64,000 bases of DNA from Planctomycetota bacterium (GTDB lineage: Bacteria; Planctomycetota; UBA11346): contig BJHQ01000003.1 of assembly GCA_014193115.1 (NCBI GenBank), forward strand, positions 190,768-254,767. The letters run 5' to 3'. The translations under genes and the position numbers were made by a program. This document shows, piece after piece, positions 17,021-25,213 of the stretch; within the stretch, counting starts at the first letter, position 1, and each line of letters starts with the position of its first letter. The notes under the pieces are model-generated. The model searched no databases, was not told the DNA's origin, and saw only the letters and a list, made by a program, of their open reading frames with translations.

Positions 17021-17478
17021 TTCCGGTCCTTGGCCCGGAAGGAGACATCGCGCAATTCATTGATGCGCAGCAGATCGAGGATCTCGGCCACGGATTCCAT
17101 CTGGACCTTGCGGTCGACATCGAGGCGCACGGTGGGCTTGCCGGGACGGGCGGCGGCATCGGCCAGAATGGTGCGCACCTCGGTGAGGGTGGCTTTTTCG
17201 CGGCTGCCGGCCCAGCTGGTGCCGAGGTGGATGAGGGTCTCGGCCCGCTTGGGATCGGGACCCGGCACCAGGGTGATGACCAGCTGCTCCTTTTTCGGTC
17301 GGGCCGACAGGGCATAGGTGTCGGCGGGCAGCTGGATGTCCCAGGTCCGGACCGGAGCTTTGAAGGCGCTGGTGACCAGGAAGAAGATGATCAGCACCAC
17401 CAGGATGTCGATCAGGCTGATGAACTGGGGCATCTCATCGTCGCCCTCGTCATCGTTGTCGAGTGGCATGCGGGCCAT
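17017..17478 (-). CDS. exbD: Biopolymer transport protein ExbD/TolR family
   Basis: The 153-residue protein has one N-terminal membrane helix, PQFISLIDILVVLIIFFLVT (about 17-36), with the conserved proton-pathway aspartate at D24. The rest is the periplasmic ExbD/TolR domain (IQLPADTYAL, PTVRLDVDRKV, ILDLLRINEL). It would pair with the ExbB protein encoded 3 nt upstream to form a proton-driven motor in the inner membrane. Its stop overlaps the start of the TonB-position gene. Confidence 0.92.
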   Translation of the reverse strand: MARMPLDNDDEGDDEMPQFISLIDILVVLIIFFLVTSAFKAPVRTWDIQLPADTYALSARPKKEQLVITLVPGPDPKRAETLIHLGTSWAGSREKATLTEVRTILADAAARPGKPTVRLDVDRKVQMESVAEILDLLRINELRDVSFRAKDRK

Positions 17479-17481
17479 GGT

Positions 17482-18216
17482 TCAGGCCTTCACACTATTG
17501 GTGTTGACCGGCGTGGACGACTTGGCGAGCAAGGCGGCCGAGCGGTTGATCGCGACCTCGATCTCCTCGCTGAATTTCATCACCCGCATCTTGAAGTAAT
17601 GGTAGGCGACGGTGGCGGGGACGGCGATGAGCAGGCCGGTGGCGGTGGTCACCAGGGCCTCTGAGATGTGGGTGGCGAAGATCGCCGGTTCACCGCTTTG
17701 ACCGAGCAGGGCGAATTGTTCAAAAGCCCCGATCATGCCCAGCACCGTGCCCATCAGTCCGAGCAGCGGCGCGATGGACGCGACCACGATCAGCGGCTTG
17801 TTCGAGCGCAGCAGCGGACGCAGTTCCATCACCGCGGCTTCCAGGCCGGCAGCGCTGGTCCGTGCCGAGTCGGCGTGGTTCTGTTCGAGCATGGCCTCGA
17901 CGGCCCGGCTGAGGGTGCACGGGGTCTTGGCCGCCAGGGCCTTGGCCGCGGCCACATCGCCTTTGGCCAGGAGATCCCGGAGGTCGGCGCTGAGGGTGCG
18001 GGGGATGATCAGGCCGCGGCGGACGCGGACCAGCCGTTCGATGCCGAAGGCGACCCCGGCCAGGCTGGCGGCGCCCAGCAGCCACATGGCCGAGCCGCCC
18101 TTGCGGAACCAGTCGGTGGCCTGTTCCCAGCCCTGGGCCAACCAGCCGGCATTGGGATCGGCAGCGGCTAACGGCACGGCCAGCAAGAGCAGGATGAGGG
18201 AGATGCGGAAGGTCAT
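17482..18216 (-). CDS. exbB: MotA/TolQ/ExbB proton-channel family protein
   Basis: From the ATG at 18216 the product is 244 residues. It begins with a cleavable-looking signal (ISLILLLLAVPLAAA) and then has three membrane helices at about 42-60, 140-165 and 190-212. SIAPLLGLMGTVLGMIGAF and the helix beginning TTATGLLIAVPATVAY are the family signature region. ExbB forms the pentameric channel around the ExbD helices. An N-terminal signal-like extension of this kind is common in planctomycete and bacteroidete ExbB proteins. The frame is open upstream, but the added sequence is a shadow of the AraC gene. Confidence 0.93.
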   Translation of the reverse strand: MTFRISLILLLLAVPLAAADPNAGWLAQGWEQATDWFRKGGSAMWLLGAASLAGVAFGIERLVRVRRGLIIPRTLSADLRDLLAKGDVAAAKALAAKTPCTLSRAVEAMLEQNHADSARTSAAGLEAAVMELRPLLRSNKPLIVVASIAPLLGLMGTVLGMIGAFEQFALLGQSGEPAIFATHISEALVTTATGLLIAVPATVAYHYFKMRVMKFSEEIEVAINRSAALLAKSSTPVNTNSVKA

Positions 18217-18359
18217 GTCGGGTCGCTCCAAAGGGCGAGGTGCAGGGTGACGGGTTGCGGCGGATATCTGGCGGGCAGCTGAAACCGGAACAGCTTGGCG
18301 CCAGCGGGCAAGGGGAGGAGCGGCAGGGGAAAGATCCGAGGCTCCAGCGTGCAATCCAT
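18213..18359 (-). CDS. Candidate small protein (48 residues) overlapping the exbB start
   Basis: An ATG at 18359 opens a 48-codon frame (starting MDCTLEPRIF, ending LALWSDPT) whose TGA overlaps the exbB start codon in ATGA, the same linkage used by the genes downstream. Third codon positions are mostly G or C, as in real genes nearby. No family is recognised and there is no strong ribosome binding site. It could be a leader peptide controlling exbB translation, or a chance frame. Confidence 0.3.
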   Translation of the reverse strand: MDCTLEPRIFPLPLLPLPAGAKLFRFQLPARYPPQPVTLHLALWSDPT

Positions 18360-18412
18360 TGAGGCGTCTACTGATACGGGGAATGGCAAGGAACGTTGAT
18401 GGCGAAAATTGC

Positions 18413-19300
18413 TCAGACAGCCGGAATCTCATCAGGGTTGCAGAGCAGTTGGCGCCGCCATTCCCGTGGGGCGTGGCCGGTGTGCCGCCGCACCGCCGAG
18501 GAGAAGGCGCTCGCCGACCGGTAGCCGCACAGACCGGCGATGTCGTTGACCCGCCGGCTGGGATCGCACAGCAACCGGCAGGCCCGCTCCAGGCACAGTC
18601 CGGCCAGCCAGTTGCCTGGGGGTTGGCCGAACCAGCGGCGGCACATCCGGTCCAGCGTCGCCGGGCTGACGCCGACCAGGCGGGCCAGGTCGCTGGCGTT
18701 GATCCCGGCATGGAGGTGGTCCTCGGCCAAGCGTCGGAGGCGTTGGCTCTCGTTGGCCGGAAGATCATCGGCCGAGCAGTGGTCGAGCAGCCATTGGGTC
18801 AGCAGGAGATTGGCCCGGACATGAGCCAGGGGATCGCGCCACCAGCGGACCGCGATCTCGCGCAGCAGCCGCCCGAGGGACGCGGTCTGGGACGGAGCCA
18901 ACAGGCCGCGAGGCAGGCCGTCAGCCAAAGGCAGCAGCGGCGGGGCGGGATCCCTGAGCAGGGTGGCACGCTCTTCGATGATGAAGGCGAACATCCACCA
19001 GGTTCCGGCGGCGGCGGCGAACAGTCCAACCTGATCACCTGGACCGGTCAGCCAGCCCTGAGGTCCTTGCAGGTGCTCGGTCTTCTCGCCTTGATCGATG
19101 CGCAGGCCGCCCTCTTCGACGAACAATAGGCGCCAGCAGCTGCTGTGCGGCACCGATTCCAGGGGCTTGGTGCCGCGGTGGCTGTCGATGCCGTAGCGGA
19201 TCGAGGCATGGAACATGCCATTGCCCCGGACGGTGCGGGCCGCCTGTGTGGTGGTGGCATCCGGACCGACGGCGGGCGATGGTGCGGCCATGCAGTCCAT
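18413..19300 (-). CDS. AraC-family transcriptional regulator
   Basis: The 295-residue product has an N-terminal cupin-like sensing region (CWRLLFVEEGGLRI, GWLTGPGDQV) and a C-terminal double helix-turn-helix: INASDLARLVGVSPATLDRM and VNDIAGLCGYRSASAFSSAV, ending with the usual R..G..P..WR pattern (RRHTGHAPREWRR). Such regulators usually respond to a sugar or glycoside. The ATG at 19300 is 7 nt after the glycosidase stop, so the two are probably cotranscribed. It lies upstream of the ExbBD operon and is the natural candidate to control it. Confidence 0.85.
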   Translation of the reverse strand: MDCMAAPSPAVGPDATTTQAARTVRGNGMFHASIRYGIDSHRGTKPLESVPHSSCWRLLFVEEGGLRIDQGEKTEHLQGPQGWLTGPGDQVGLFAAAAGTWWMFAFIIEERATLLRDPAPPLLPLADGLPRGLLAPSQTASLGRLLREIAVRWWRDPLAHVRANLLLTQWLLDHCSADDLPANESQRLRRLAEDHLHAGINASDLARLVGVSPATLDRMCRRWFGQPPGNWLAGLCLERACRLLCDPSRRVNDIAGLCGYRSASAFSSAVRRHTGHAPREWRRQLLCNPDEIPAV

Positions 19301-19307
19301 GTTCGGC

Positions 19308-21284
19308 TCAGCTGGCCAAATCGCCAGGGACTTCGGCTTCGGCCAGGATCCGGCCATCGCTCAGCCCGGCCTGGATCCGCACCGTGCGGCTGGTGGAGCG
19401 CATCCGCTGGACCAGACCGCCCGAGCCGACCCGGACCAGCCGCGGCGCCTCGCTGCGCCAGACCACCAAGTGGTCGGTCAGGTCGCGAGGCACGCCGTTG
19501 ACCTGGGCTTCAAGCCGCAGGCGGGTGGTCTGCCACAGCCCGAGCTTGGCCAGCGCACCCGGCCCGTGGCCGCGCTCGACCAGACGCGGGCCGCTGATCG
19601 TCGCCGGATCGAGATCGCTGAGGATGACCTGGGTCAGCGAATTCGGTGGCAGTTCGAGCGGGAAACGGCTGTCATGCAGCGGGAATCCGCCCTGGACCTC
19701 GTCGAACACGCCGACCGACGTGCGCCGGACCACGGCCTGGCCGGGCACGTCACCGAGGGCGCTCAGGTCGATCATGAGCGGATCCATCACCACCGGATTG
19801 CGGTTGAGGATGGTGATGATCAGGCGGTCATCCTGCCGCACCACCAGCGTATCGAGGTGCTGGCAGATCGGCGGCGCCAAGGCGTTGTCGCGCAGGGTGA
19901 GCGGTGCTTCCAGCTCGGCATGGCTGATGCCGCCGGCGGTGCAGCGGGCGAGCATGCGGAAGCAGGCATAGGCCGGCGTCGGGAAGCGCAGCTGCATCTC
20001 ATCAACGGTCGGGTGGTGTTCCGGGCTGCTATGCAGCCGCGCATCGCAACCGGTCCAGTCGACCAGGTTCATGTCGCCATACACCAGGCTTTTGTAATTG
20101 CGGTGGGTGCAGGGATGGGCGAACAGGTAGATCGCAAGGTAGTCGATGGCCGGTTCGCCAGGCTCGGCCAGGCGCATCGCCTGGAGCAGCAGCTGGGCGA
20201 AGGCCAGCGCGTTGGGCATCGCGAAATAGCTGTCGGCCAGGTCCATCTCACCGGCGATGCGGTTGAACTCCGACATGGCCAAAGGCCGCTGGTCGGCGCA
20301 GGCCGCCCGCAGCTTGCGGTAGCGGCCGCGCAGCGCCGTCGGCTCGGCGCTGTAGTGATGGTAGTCGGCGATATCGACCCACGGCGCAACGTGGGGCCAG
20401 TACGCTTCCCAGTTGCTCGCCACCGGCCCGCCCAGGCGCAGGCGCGGGGCCGGCGAGCGCTCGCCCAGCGCCTCTGCCGCATCGTCCAGGGCCAGCCGCG
20501 CCACCCGGGCCAGCACGCCGCTCTGCACCGCCAGGCTGGCGAAGAACCGTTCGCGCAGATCCTCATGGCGGTACTCATAGAAAAACGCTGGGAACCAGTC
20601 TTTGCCCAAGGCTTCGACCGCTTTGGGCAGCCAGAAACCGCCCGAGCGCCATTCCGGCTCGTTGCACATCAGGAAGGTGTGGACCCGGTGCTGGCCGGCA
20701 AAGTGGTAAGCAAGAGCAAAGAAATATTCCCAGGCGCTGGCGGCGGCCTCCCAGTCGATCTGGTGGTCAGCGGGGATGGCTGCCGATTCGAAGTCGGGGA
20801 CCAGCGGCCGCGGGAACATCCGCGGCACGTAGCCCAACGGCACCAGAGTCTCGATCTGGTCCAGGGCCTTGGCTTTTTCCAGGATCCGGTCGGGCACGCC
20901 CAGCCACGGCAGATTCTCGGCGAACCGGTAGTTGGCCCAATCGATCACGCCGCCGTGGGGATCGGCCACGGCGCGGCGGCGCAGCGTCGCCAGATCGTCG
21001 GCGGTGGCGATGGCGCCCCACCGCCCGGGAGCGATCGGCGCCCGGCGCAGGTTGACCTCGGGATGGAACTCGCGCAGCACCTGGGCACCGGAATCCGCCA
21101 GCCAGTCCCACAGGTTGAGCTGGTCGGCGTTTTCCTGGATTTCGACGTTGAACCCGATGCGTCTAGCGAGCAGCCCGCGGGGCTTGGCGAGCACCGTGAG
21201 CTGGGCCTTGGCCGGAAAATTGATCTTGGGCAGGAACGCCGGCAGGACGGGTCGCTGGGTCGGCGGGAACAGGGTGTGGGTCAT
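19308..21284 (-). CDS. Clan GH-A-like glycoside hydrolase (family not assigned)
   Basis: The 658-residue product has a (beta/alpha)8-type catalytic domain at about residues 35-400. LMCNEPEW at about 205-212 supplies the Asn-Glu acid/base pair (E209), and AMSEFNRI supplies a nucleophile candidate (E339). A spacing of 130 residues between the two Glu fits clan A families such as GH39, GH44 or GH51. The remaining 250 residues look like beta-sandwich domains. There is no signal peptide, so it probably acts in the cytoplasm on imported oligosaccharide, unless secreted another way. It is flanked on both sides by AraC regulators. Confidence 0.68.
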   Translation of the reverse strand: MTHTLFPPTQRPVLPAFLPKINFPAKAQLTVLAKPRGLLARRIGFNVEIQENADQLNLWDWLADSGAQVLREFHPEVNLRRAPIAPGRWGAIATADDLATLRRRAVADPHGGVIDWANYRFAENLPWLGVPDRILEKAKALDQIETLVPLGYVPRMFPRPLVPDFESAAIPADHQIDWEAAASAWEYFFALAYHFAGQHRVHTFLMCNEPEWRSGGFWLPKAVEALGKDWFPAFFYEYRHEDLRERFFASLAVQSGVLARVARLALDDAAEALGERSPAPRLRLGGPVASNWEAYWPHVAPWVDIADYHHYSAEPTALRGRYRKLRAACADQRPLAMSEFNRIAGEMDLADSYFAMPNALAFAQLLLQAMRLAEPGEPAIDYLAIYLFAHPCTHRNYKSLVYGDMNLVDWTGCDARLHSSPEHHPTVDEMQLRFPTPAYACFRMLARCTAGGISHAELEAPLTLRDNALAPPICQHLDTLVVRQDDRLIITILNRNPVVMDPLMIDLSALGDVPGQAVVRRTSVGVFDEVQGGFPLHDSRFPLELPPNSLTQVILSDLDPATISGPRLVERGHGPGALAKLGLWQTTRLRLEAQVNGVPRDLTDHLVVWRSEAPRLVRVGSGGLVQRMRSTSRTVRIQAGLSDGRILAEAEVPGDLAS

Positions 21285-21492
21285 GGGCTCAGCTGGGTGG
21301 AGCGGATGGCGCTGCTCGGCAGCGCGCGTCGATACCTACGCCCCGGCCTCGCCGGGCGTTGTCGGCGCAGGCTGGAGATCCGCTTGAAAGAGCAGCTTTC
21401 TTATTCGACCCGATCAGGTGAGCGGATCTCCAAGAACCGCACGCAGCTGAAGCAGTGGCCACACGGATCACCCGCCCACACGGAGCGCCCCC

Positions 21493-21770
21493 ACGGAGCG
21501 CCGCACTCCGTGCGGCAAGGTCGCGTTCCTCGCCCAACCGAGTTTCGAATACCGCAGCGGCGCGCCGCGTCGGGCCGCACGGAGTGCGGCGCACCGGGTT
21601 CAGCAGCCCATACGGAGCGCCGCACTCCGTGCGGCAAGGTCGCGCTCCTCGCCCAGCCGAGTTTGGAATACCGCAGAGTCGCATCGCGTCGGGCCGCACG
21701 GAGTGCGGCGCACCGGGATCAGCCGCTCACGTGGAGCGCCGCCCACACGGAGCGCCGCACTCCGTGCGGC
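21493..21770. repeat. About 119-bp tandem unit, two full copies and part of a third, rich in family B palindromes
   Basis: Units start ACGGAGCGCCGCAC at 21493, 21612 and 21747. Each full unit holds two hairpins in opposite orientation: GCCGCACTCCGTGCGGC at 21500-21516, 21619-21635 and 21754-21770, and its reverse complement at 21574-21590 and 21693-21709. Between them runs a conserved spacer (AAGGTCGC...CGAGTTT...AATACCGCAG). The third unit is displaced by 16 extra bases. The array occupies most of the 494-base gap between the glycosidase start and the AraC stop; bases 21285-21492 hold nothing recognised. Confidence 0.88.
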
Positions 21771-21778
21771 AAGGTCGC

Positions 21779-22555
21779 TCAGGCGCGTCCCTGGCGGCGG
21801 TACGCCGCTGGCGTGATGCCCAGAATTCGGTGGAAGACCCTGGAAAAATGGTAGCGATTGGCGAATCCGACCGCCGCGGCGATGTCCTCGATCGGGTCGT
21901 CGCTGCGCAGCAGCCGCACCGCGGCCGCGGCGATCCGCCGTTCTGCGACGTGGCGGGCCGGCGAAGAGCCCATCGCTCGGGTGAAGATCCGGGTGAAATG
22001 GTCGCGGCTGAATCCGCTGCGCTGGGCCAGCGCCTCGACCGGCAGCGGGTCGGCAAGGTGGCTCTCGATCCAGCGCACCACCGGCGAGATCGCCTCGCGC
22101 TCACCGCTCGACGCCGCCTCGACCGCGCTCGCACGGCTGTCCACGTGGTCGATCGCCAGGGCCACCGCGGCGCACAGCATCGCCTGGATTTTCAGATGGA
22201 GCGACCACTGGCTTTCGCGGTGCAGGGGCAGGGCGTCGAGCAGGCCGTTCCAGTCCTCCCGGGTGGGCAGCACCGCCATGGCGCAGTGATCGCGGATCCA
22301 GGCACCCGGCAGTCCGATCACCTCGAAATGCAGATAGGTATGCCGTACCGAGCCGGTGCAGCGGGTGGAGAACCTGGTCCAGGCTGGCAGCAGCAGGCAT
22401 TCCCCCGCTGCCACCGGCCGCTCGCCATGCGCGCTGATCAGCACCGCGCCGTGCTCGCGGTTGCGGTACAGGCGCCAGAACGGGTCGTAGAGGTTGTAGC
22501 GCCAACGATGATCAATGGTCGTCTCGGTGGCGGTCAGCACCCGGCAATGGTACAT
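21779..22555 (-). CDS. AraC-family transcriptional regulator
   Basis: The 258-residue product from the ATG at 22555 has an N-terminal cupin-type sensing domain (LLPAWTRFSTRC, YLHFEVIGLP) and a C-terminal AraC DNA-binding domain: LPVEALAQRSGFSRDHFTRI, the second helix-turn-helix IEDIAAAVGFANRYHFSRVF and the closing G.TPAAYR. AraC proteins of this type often regulate the adjacent glycosidase gene, which lies downstream on the same strand beyond the repeat array. The longer frame (from 22627) adds 24 residues with no similarity. Confidence 0.88.
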   Translation of the reverse strand: MYHCRVLTATETTIDHRWRYNLYDPFWRLYRNREHGAVLISAHGERPVAAGECLLLPAWTRFSTRCTGSVRHTYLHFEVIGLPGAWIRDHCAMAVLPTREDWNGLLDALPLHRESQWSLHLKIQAMLCAAVALAIDHVDSRASAVEAASSGEREAISPVVRWIESHLADPLPVEALAQRSGFSRDHFTRIFTRAMGSSPARHVAERRIAAAAVRLLRSDDPIEDIAAAVGFANRYHFSRVFHRILGITPAAYRRQGRA

Positions 22556-22666
22556 GGATCCAGTGTATTCCCGACCCGATGCTCGCCCAGCGGTGCCTGC
22601 CTGGCCCGGCCACGCCGCCAGGTCCACGACGGCCCTTTCACGACGGCTCTGCCACCGCGGCTCACA

Positions 22667-23257
22667 TCACTCCAGGCCGATCGTGGCCAAACGGATCACC
22701 TGCTGACGCTGTCCGACCTCCAAGGCCTGCAGGTCGATCCGGCGCAGCCGGGCCAAGGCCGCATCCCTCTTGCCCAGGCGCAGCTCGGCCTCGGCCAGCG
22801 CCAAGTGGGTCTGGGCCGACAGCAGCAGCCCACCAGAGCGCTCCAAGGCGTTGGCCTCGGCGATGGCTGCTGCGGGATCCTTGGCCAGTCCGCCCACGAT
22901 CCGGAGGTCGCAGAGCGCTGGACGATGGGCCGGATTGCGCACCACCAGGGCGGCGAACCGCTCCGGATCGGCGAGATCCCCAACCGCGATGTCAGGCAAG
23001 GGCGGGTGCTCCTCGGCCTGGGTCCGCTCGACCAGGGCAGCGGAAAAGCGGTCGACCTGCCACATCAGCCACAGGCACAGCGGCGCAAAGGAGACCAGCA
23101 TCATCACCACCAGCGCCAGCAGCATCCGCACCACCGGCGCTGGTCGGGGCAGCCAGACCACCGGGCGCTGGGCGCGCTGGCTGCGCTCGGCCTCGGCCAT
23201 CCGTCCCCGGCGGTCGAGGGAGACGATCAGATCTTCGACAGTGGGGGCGGTGGACAT
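22667..23257 (-). CDS. Hypothetical membrane protein with TPR-like C-terminus
   Basis: From the ATG at 23257 the product is 196 residues. One membrane helix runs at about residues 43-67 (VVRMLLALVVMMLVSFAPLC). The C-terminal part (AAAIAEANALERSGGLLLSA, AEAELRLGKRDAALARLRRI) has the alternating helices of tetratricopeptide-like repeats. The function is unknown. The frame is open another 165 nt upstream, giving a possible longer start at 23422, but that extension lacks recognisable features. Confidence 0.6.
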   Translation of the reverse strand: MSTAPTVEDLIVSLDRRGRMAEAERSQRAQRPVVWLPRPAPVVRMLLALVVMMLVSFAPLCLWLMWQVDRFSAALVERTQAEEHPPLPDIAVGDLADPERFAALVVRNPAHRPALCDLRIVGGLAKDPAAAIAEANALERSGGLLLSAQTHLALAEAELRLGKRDAALARLRRIDLQALEVGQRQQVIRLATIGLE

Positions 23258-23652
23258 GGAGGAAGTCGAGACGCCAGAGCGCCGCTGAGCGATGCTGGCA
23301 AGTTGCGGGCCAATCGCCACCAGCCGATAAACCGCTGCTTCGGGCTTCTCTTGCGCGAGTCCGGTGCGGCGATGCCCCATCGCCAGAATGGTTCGGAGTC
23401 GCGTAACCATTTCCCTAGGCAAGCCAGAGGTCGCGTTCTGACCAAGCCGCCATACGAGCCAGCGTTACGCCGGCGATGAGGGCATCGCCGCTCCGCAATG
23501 CGCGACTTGTGGTTGCGTGCGCCCTGAGCGGTTCAACGGCCGCGTGGGCGGGGCAGCCGGTTCCCGACCTTTTTCAGGCTGAAGCGAGCCGCCTCCTGGC
23601 CGCCCCTTGCGGACGGTGGCATCGGATGGCGGCCAGGCCAGGCTCCCGCGCC
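23258..23652. other. Intergenic region between divergent genes
   Basis: These 395 bases separate the membrane protein from the LysM lipoprotein. Both flanking frames extend into it from alternative starts (23422 on the minus strand, 23476 on the plus strand), but neither extension resembles a protein family. The GATGCCCCATCGCC segment at about 23375 is a short imperfect palindrome. Promoters for both genes must lie here; I see no convincing consensus. Confidence 0.4.
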
Positions 23653-24339
23653 ATGCCAGCCATCCGCCCCGTTCCCGCCTTGCTCCTCGTCCTCGCTGGC
23701 CTGGGCGCTTTGGCCACCACCGGCTGCGACCGGATCGGCGGTTTCATCATCACCGACGACGGACGGGCTTTGGCGCTGACGCCCGAGAACATGCGCTCCG
23801 AGCAGGAACGGTCGCTGACGATTCGGATTGAAGAAGCCCTGGGCAAGGAGTGGCGGGCCTGGGTGAAGATCGCCGAGAACCCCTACCGCACCGAGGACAC
23901 CTTTGGCGGCGAGGACTGGCGCTACAAAAAGGCGACGGTGACCGTCGAGCTGCTGTCGGCGGAGGATCTGACCGCCGAGCGCAAGGCCCAGGTGGTCGCC
24001 GCGGTGCGCAAGGCGATGGCACGGCAGGTGGATCGCCGGGACGAGAACCTGGCGACCACCGTCACCAGCCGCAAACCATCCGAGGTCGCCCCGACGGCGG
24101 CGCCAGCGCCGACGGCCACTCCGGCGGCAGGCGCTCCGGCCACGGTCGTGACCACGCCGGCGCCAGCTGCCGATCCCACCAAGCCGCGCACCTATGTCGT
24201 CCAGGCCGGAGACACCCTGGCGTTGATCAGCAGCGCCTTCTATGGCAGCAGCCAGCACTGGCGGCGGATCCTCGATGCCAATCCCGGCGCCGAGAATCTG
24301 ACCCCGGGCCAGACCCTGGTCATCCCGCCGGCTCCGTGA
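23653..24339 (+). CDS. LysM-domain lipoprotein
   Basis: The 228-residue product has a signal peptide ending LATTGC (C25 as lipidated cysteine), a charged middle region, an Ala/Pro/Thr-rich linker at about 150-180 and a C-terminal LysM domain (RTYVVQAGDTLALISSAFYG ... NLTPGQTLVIPP). LysM binds peptidoglycan N-acetylglucosamine, so the protein probably tethers the membrane to the cell wall. The ATG at 23653 is chosen because it places the hydrophobic segment at the N-terminus. The pgl gene follows after 43 nt. Confidence 0.82.
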   Translation: MPAIRPVPALLLVLAGLGALATTGCDRIGGFIITDDGRALALTPENMRSEQERSLTIRIEEALGKEWRAWVKIAENPYRTEDTFGGEDWRYKKATVTVELLSAEDLTAERKAQVVAAVRKAMARQVDRRDENLATTVTSRKPSEVAPTAAPAPTATPAAGAPATVVTTPAPAADPTKPRTYVVQAGDTLALISSAFYGSSQHWRRILDANPGAENLTPGQTLVIPPAP

Positions 24340-24382
24340 ACCGCGGCCAGGCGTCCTTTTCGCGCTGAGGGAATCTCCAAGC

Positions 24383-25096
24383 ATGTTGCCCTATTCCCCG
24401 AGCACCGTCGCTGAAGCCCTGGCGGCGATCCTCGATGCCGCCGCCGCTGCCCGCGGCCGGGCGACCCTGGCCATCCCCGGTGGACGCTCGCCCGGGCCGG
24501 TGCTCACGACGTTGGCTGGTCTGTGCGATGGTTTCCTGCGCGGCCGGCTGCACCTGTTGTGGTTGGATGAACGGGCGGTGCCGGTGGGCCATGCCGACCG
24601 CAACGACAAGGCGACCCTGGCCGCCTGGCAGCAAGGCGGCGCGCTGCCTGCCCAGGTCCACCGCATGCCCGCCGAAGACGCCGACCTTGAAGCCGCCGCG
24701 CTGCGCTACACCGGCACGCTCCATGCCGCCTGCGCCGGAGCTCCGATCGATGCCTGCCTGATCGGCATCGGCGAAGACGGCCATCTCGCCAGCCTGTTTC
24801 CCGGCCATGTGGCGCTCCGCGATCTGGCCGAGGTCATCGCCATCACCGACAGCCCCAAACCGCCGCCGCGACGCCTGACCTTGGGGCTGCCGGTGCTGCA
24901 CCGTGCCGAGCATCGCCTGGTGTTGGCCTTGGGCGCAGACAAAGGCAACGTGTATGCCCGGGTCCGTGCTGGCGGTCCGGATCCGGCCTTGCCGATCAGC
25001 CTGTTGCCCGCCAGCGGGACAGTGTGGTACCTGGATGAGGCTGCGGCGCAGGCGGTGCAAGCCGCAGGACAAGAGGCAGGGCGCCCGGCTGCCTGA
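24383..25096 (+). CDS. pgl: 6-phosphogluconolactonase
   Basis: The 237-residue enzyme hydrolyses 6-phosphoglucono-delta-lactone in the pentose phosphate pathway. LAIPGGRSPGPVL is the phosphosugar-binding loop, LLWLDERAVP..HADRND matches the W.DER.VP......N motif, and IGEDGHLASLFPGH holds the catalytic-type GxDGH...FPG segment (GEDGH here). The length is normal for the DevB/Pgl family. No glucose-6-phosphate dehydrogenase is adjacent. Confidence 0.93.
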   Translation: MLPYSPSTVAEALAAILDAAAAARGRATLAIPGGRSPGPVLTTLAGLCDGFLRGRLHLLWLDERAVPVGHADRNDKATLAAWQQGGALPAQVHRMPAEDADLEAAALRYTGTLHAACAGAPIDACLIGIGEDGHLASLFPGHVALRDLAEVIAITDSPKPPPRRLTLGLPVLHRAEHRLVLALGADKGNVYARVRAGGPDPALPISLLPASGTVWYLDEAAAQAVQAAGQEAGRPAA

Positions 25097-25141
25097 CGGC
25101 GCCCCGCGCTTGCCGCTTCCGGCGGCTGGGCACCATCCTCG

Positions 25142-25171
25142 GCCGCACGGGCGGCGCGGAGCCCGTGCGGC
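25142..25171. terminator. 30-nt palindrome between pgl and sucA
   Basis: GCCGCACGGGC and GCCCGTGCGGC form an 11-bp perfect stem around an 8-nt loop (25153-25160). It has no T-run, so it is either a Rho-dependent-type or REP-like element. Its outer stem, GCCGCAC...GTGCGGC, is shared with palindrome family B. It ends about 40 nt before the sucA start and could influence expression of the dehydrogenase operon. Confidence 0.6.
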
Positions 25172-25213
25172 GCCGTCCGGTCGAGCCGGTGCGCCTACCC
25201 CGGAGACGCCTTC

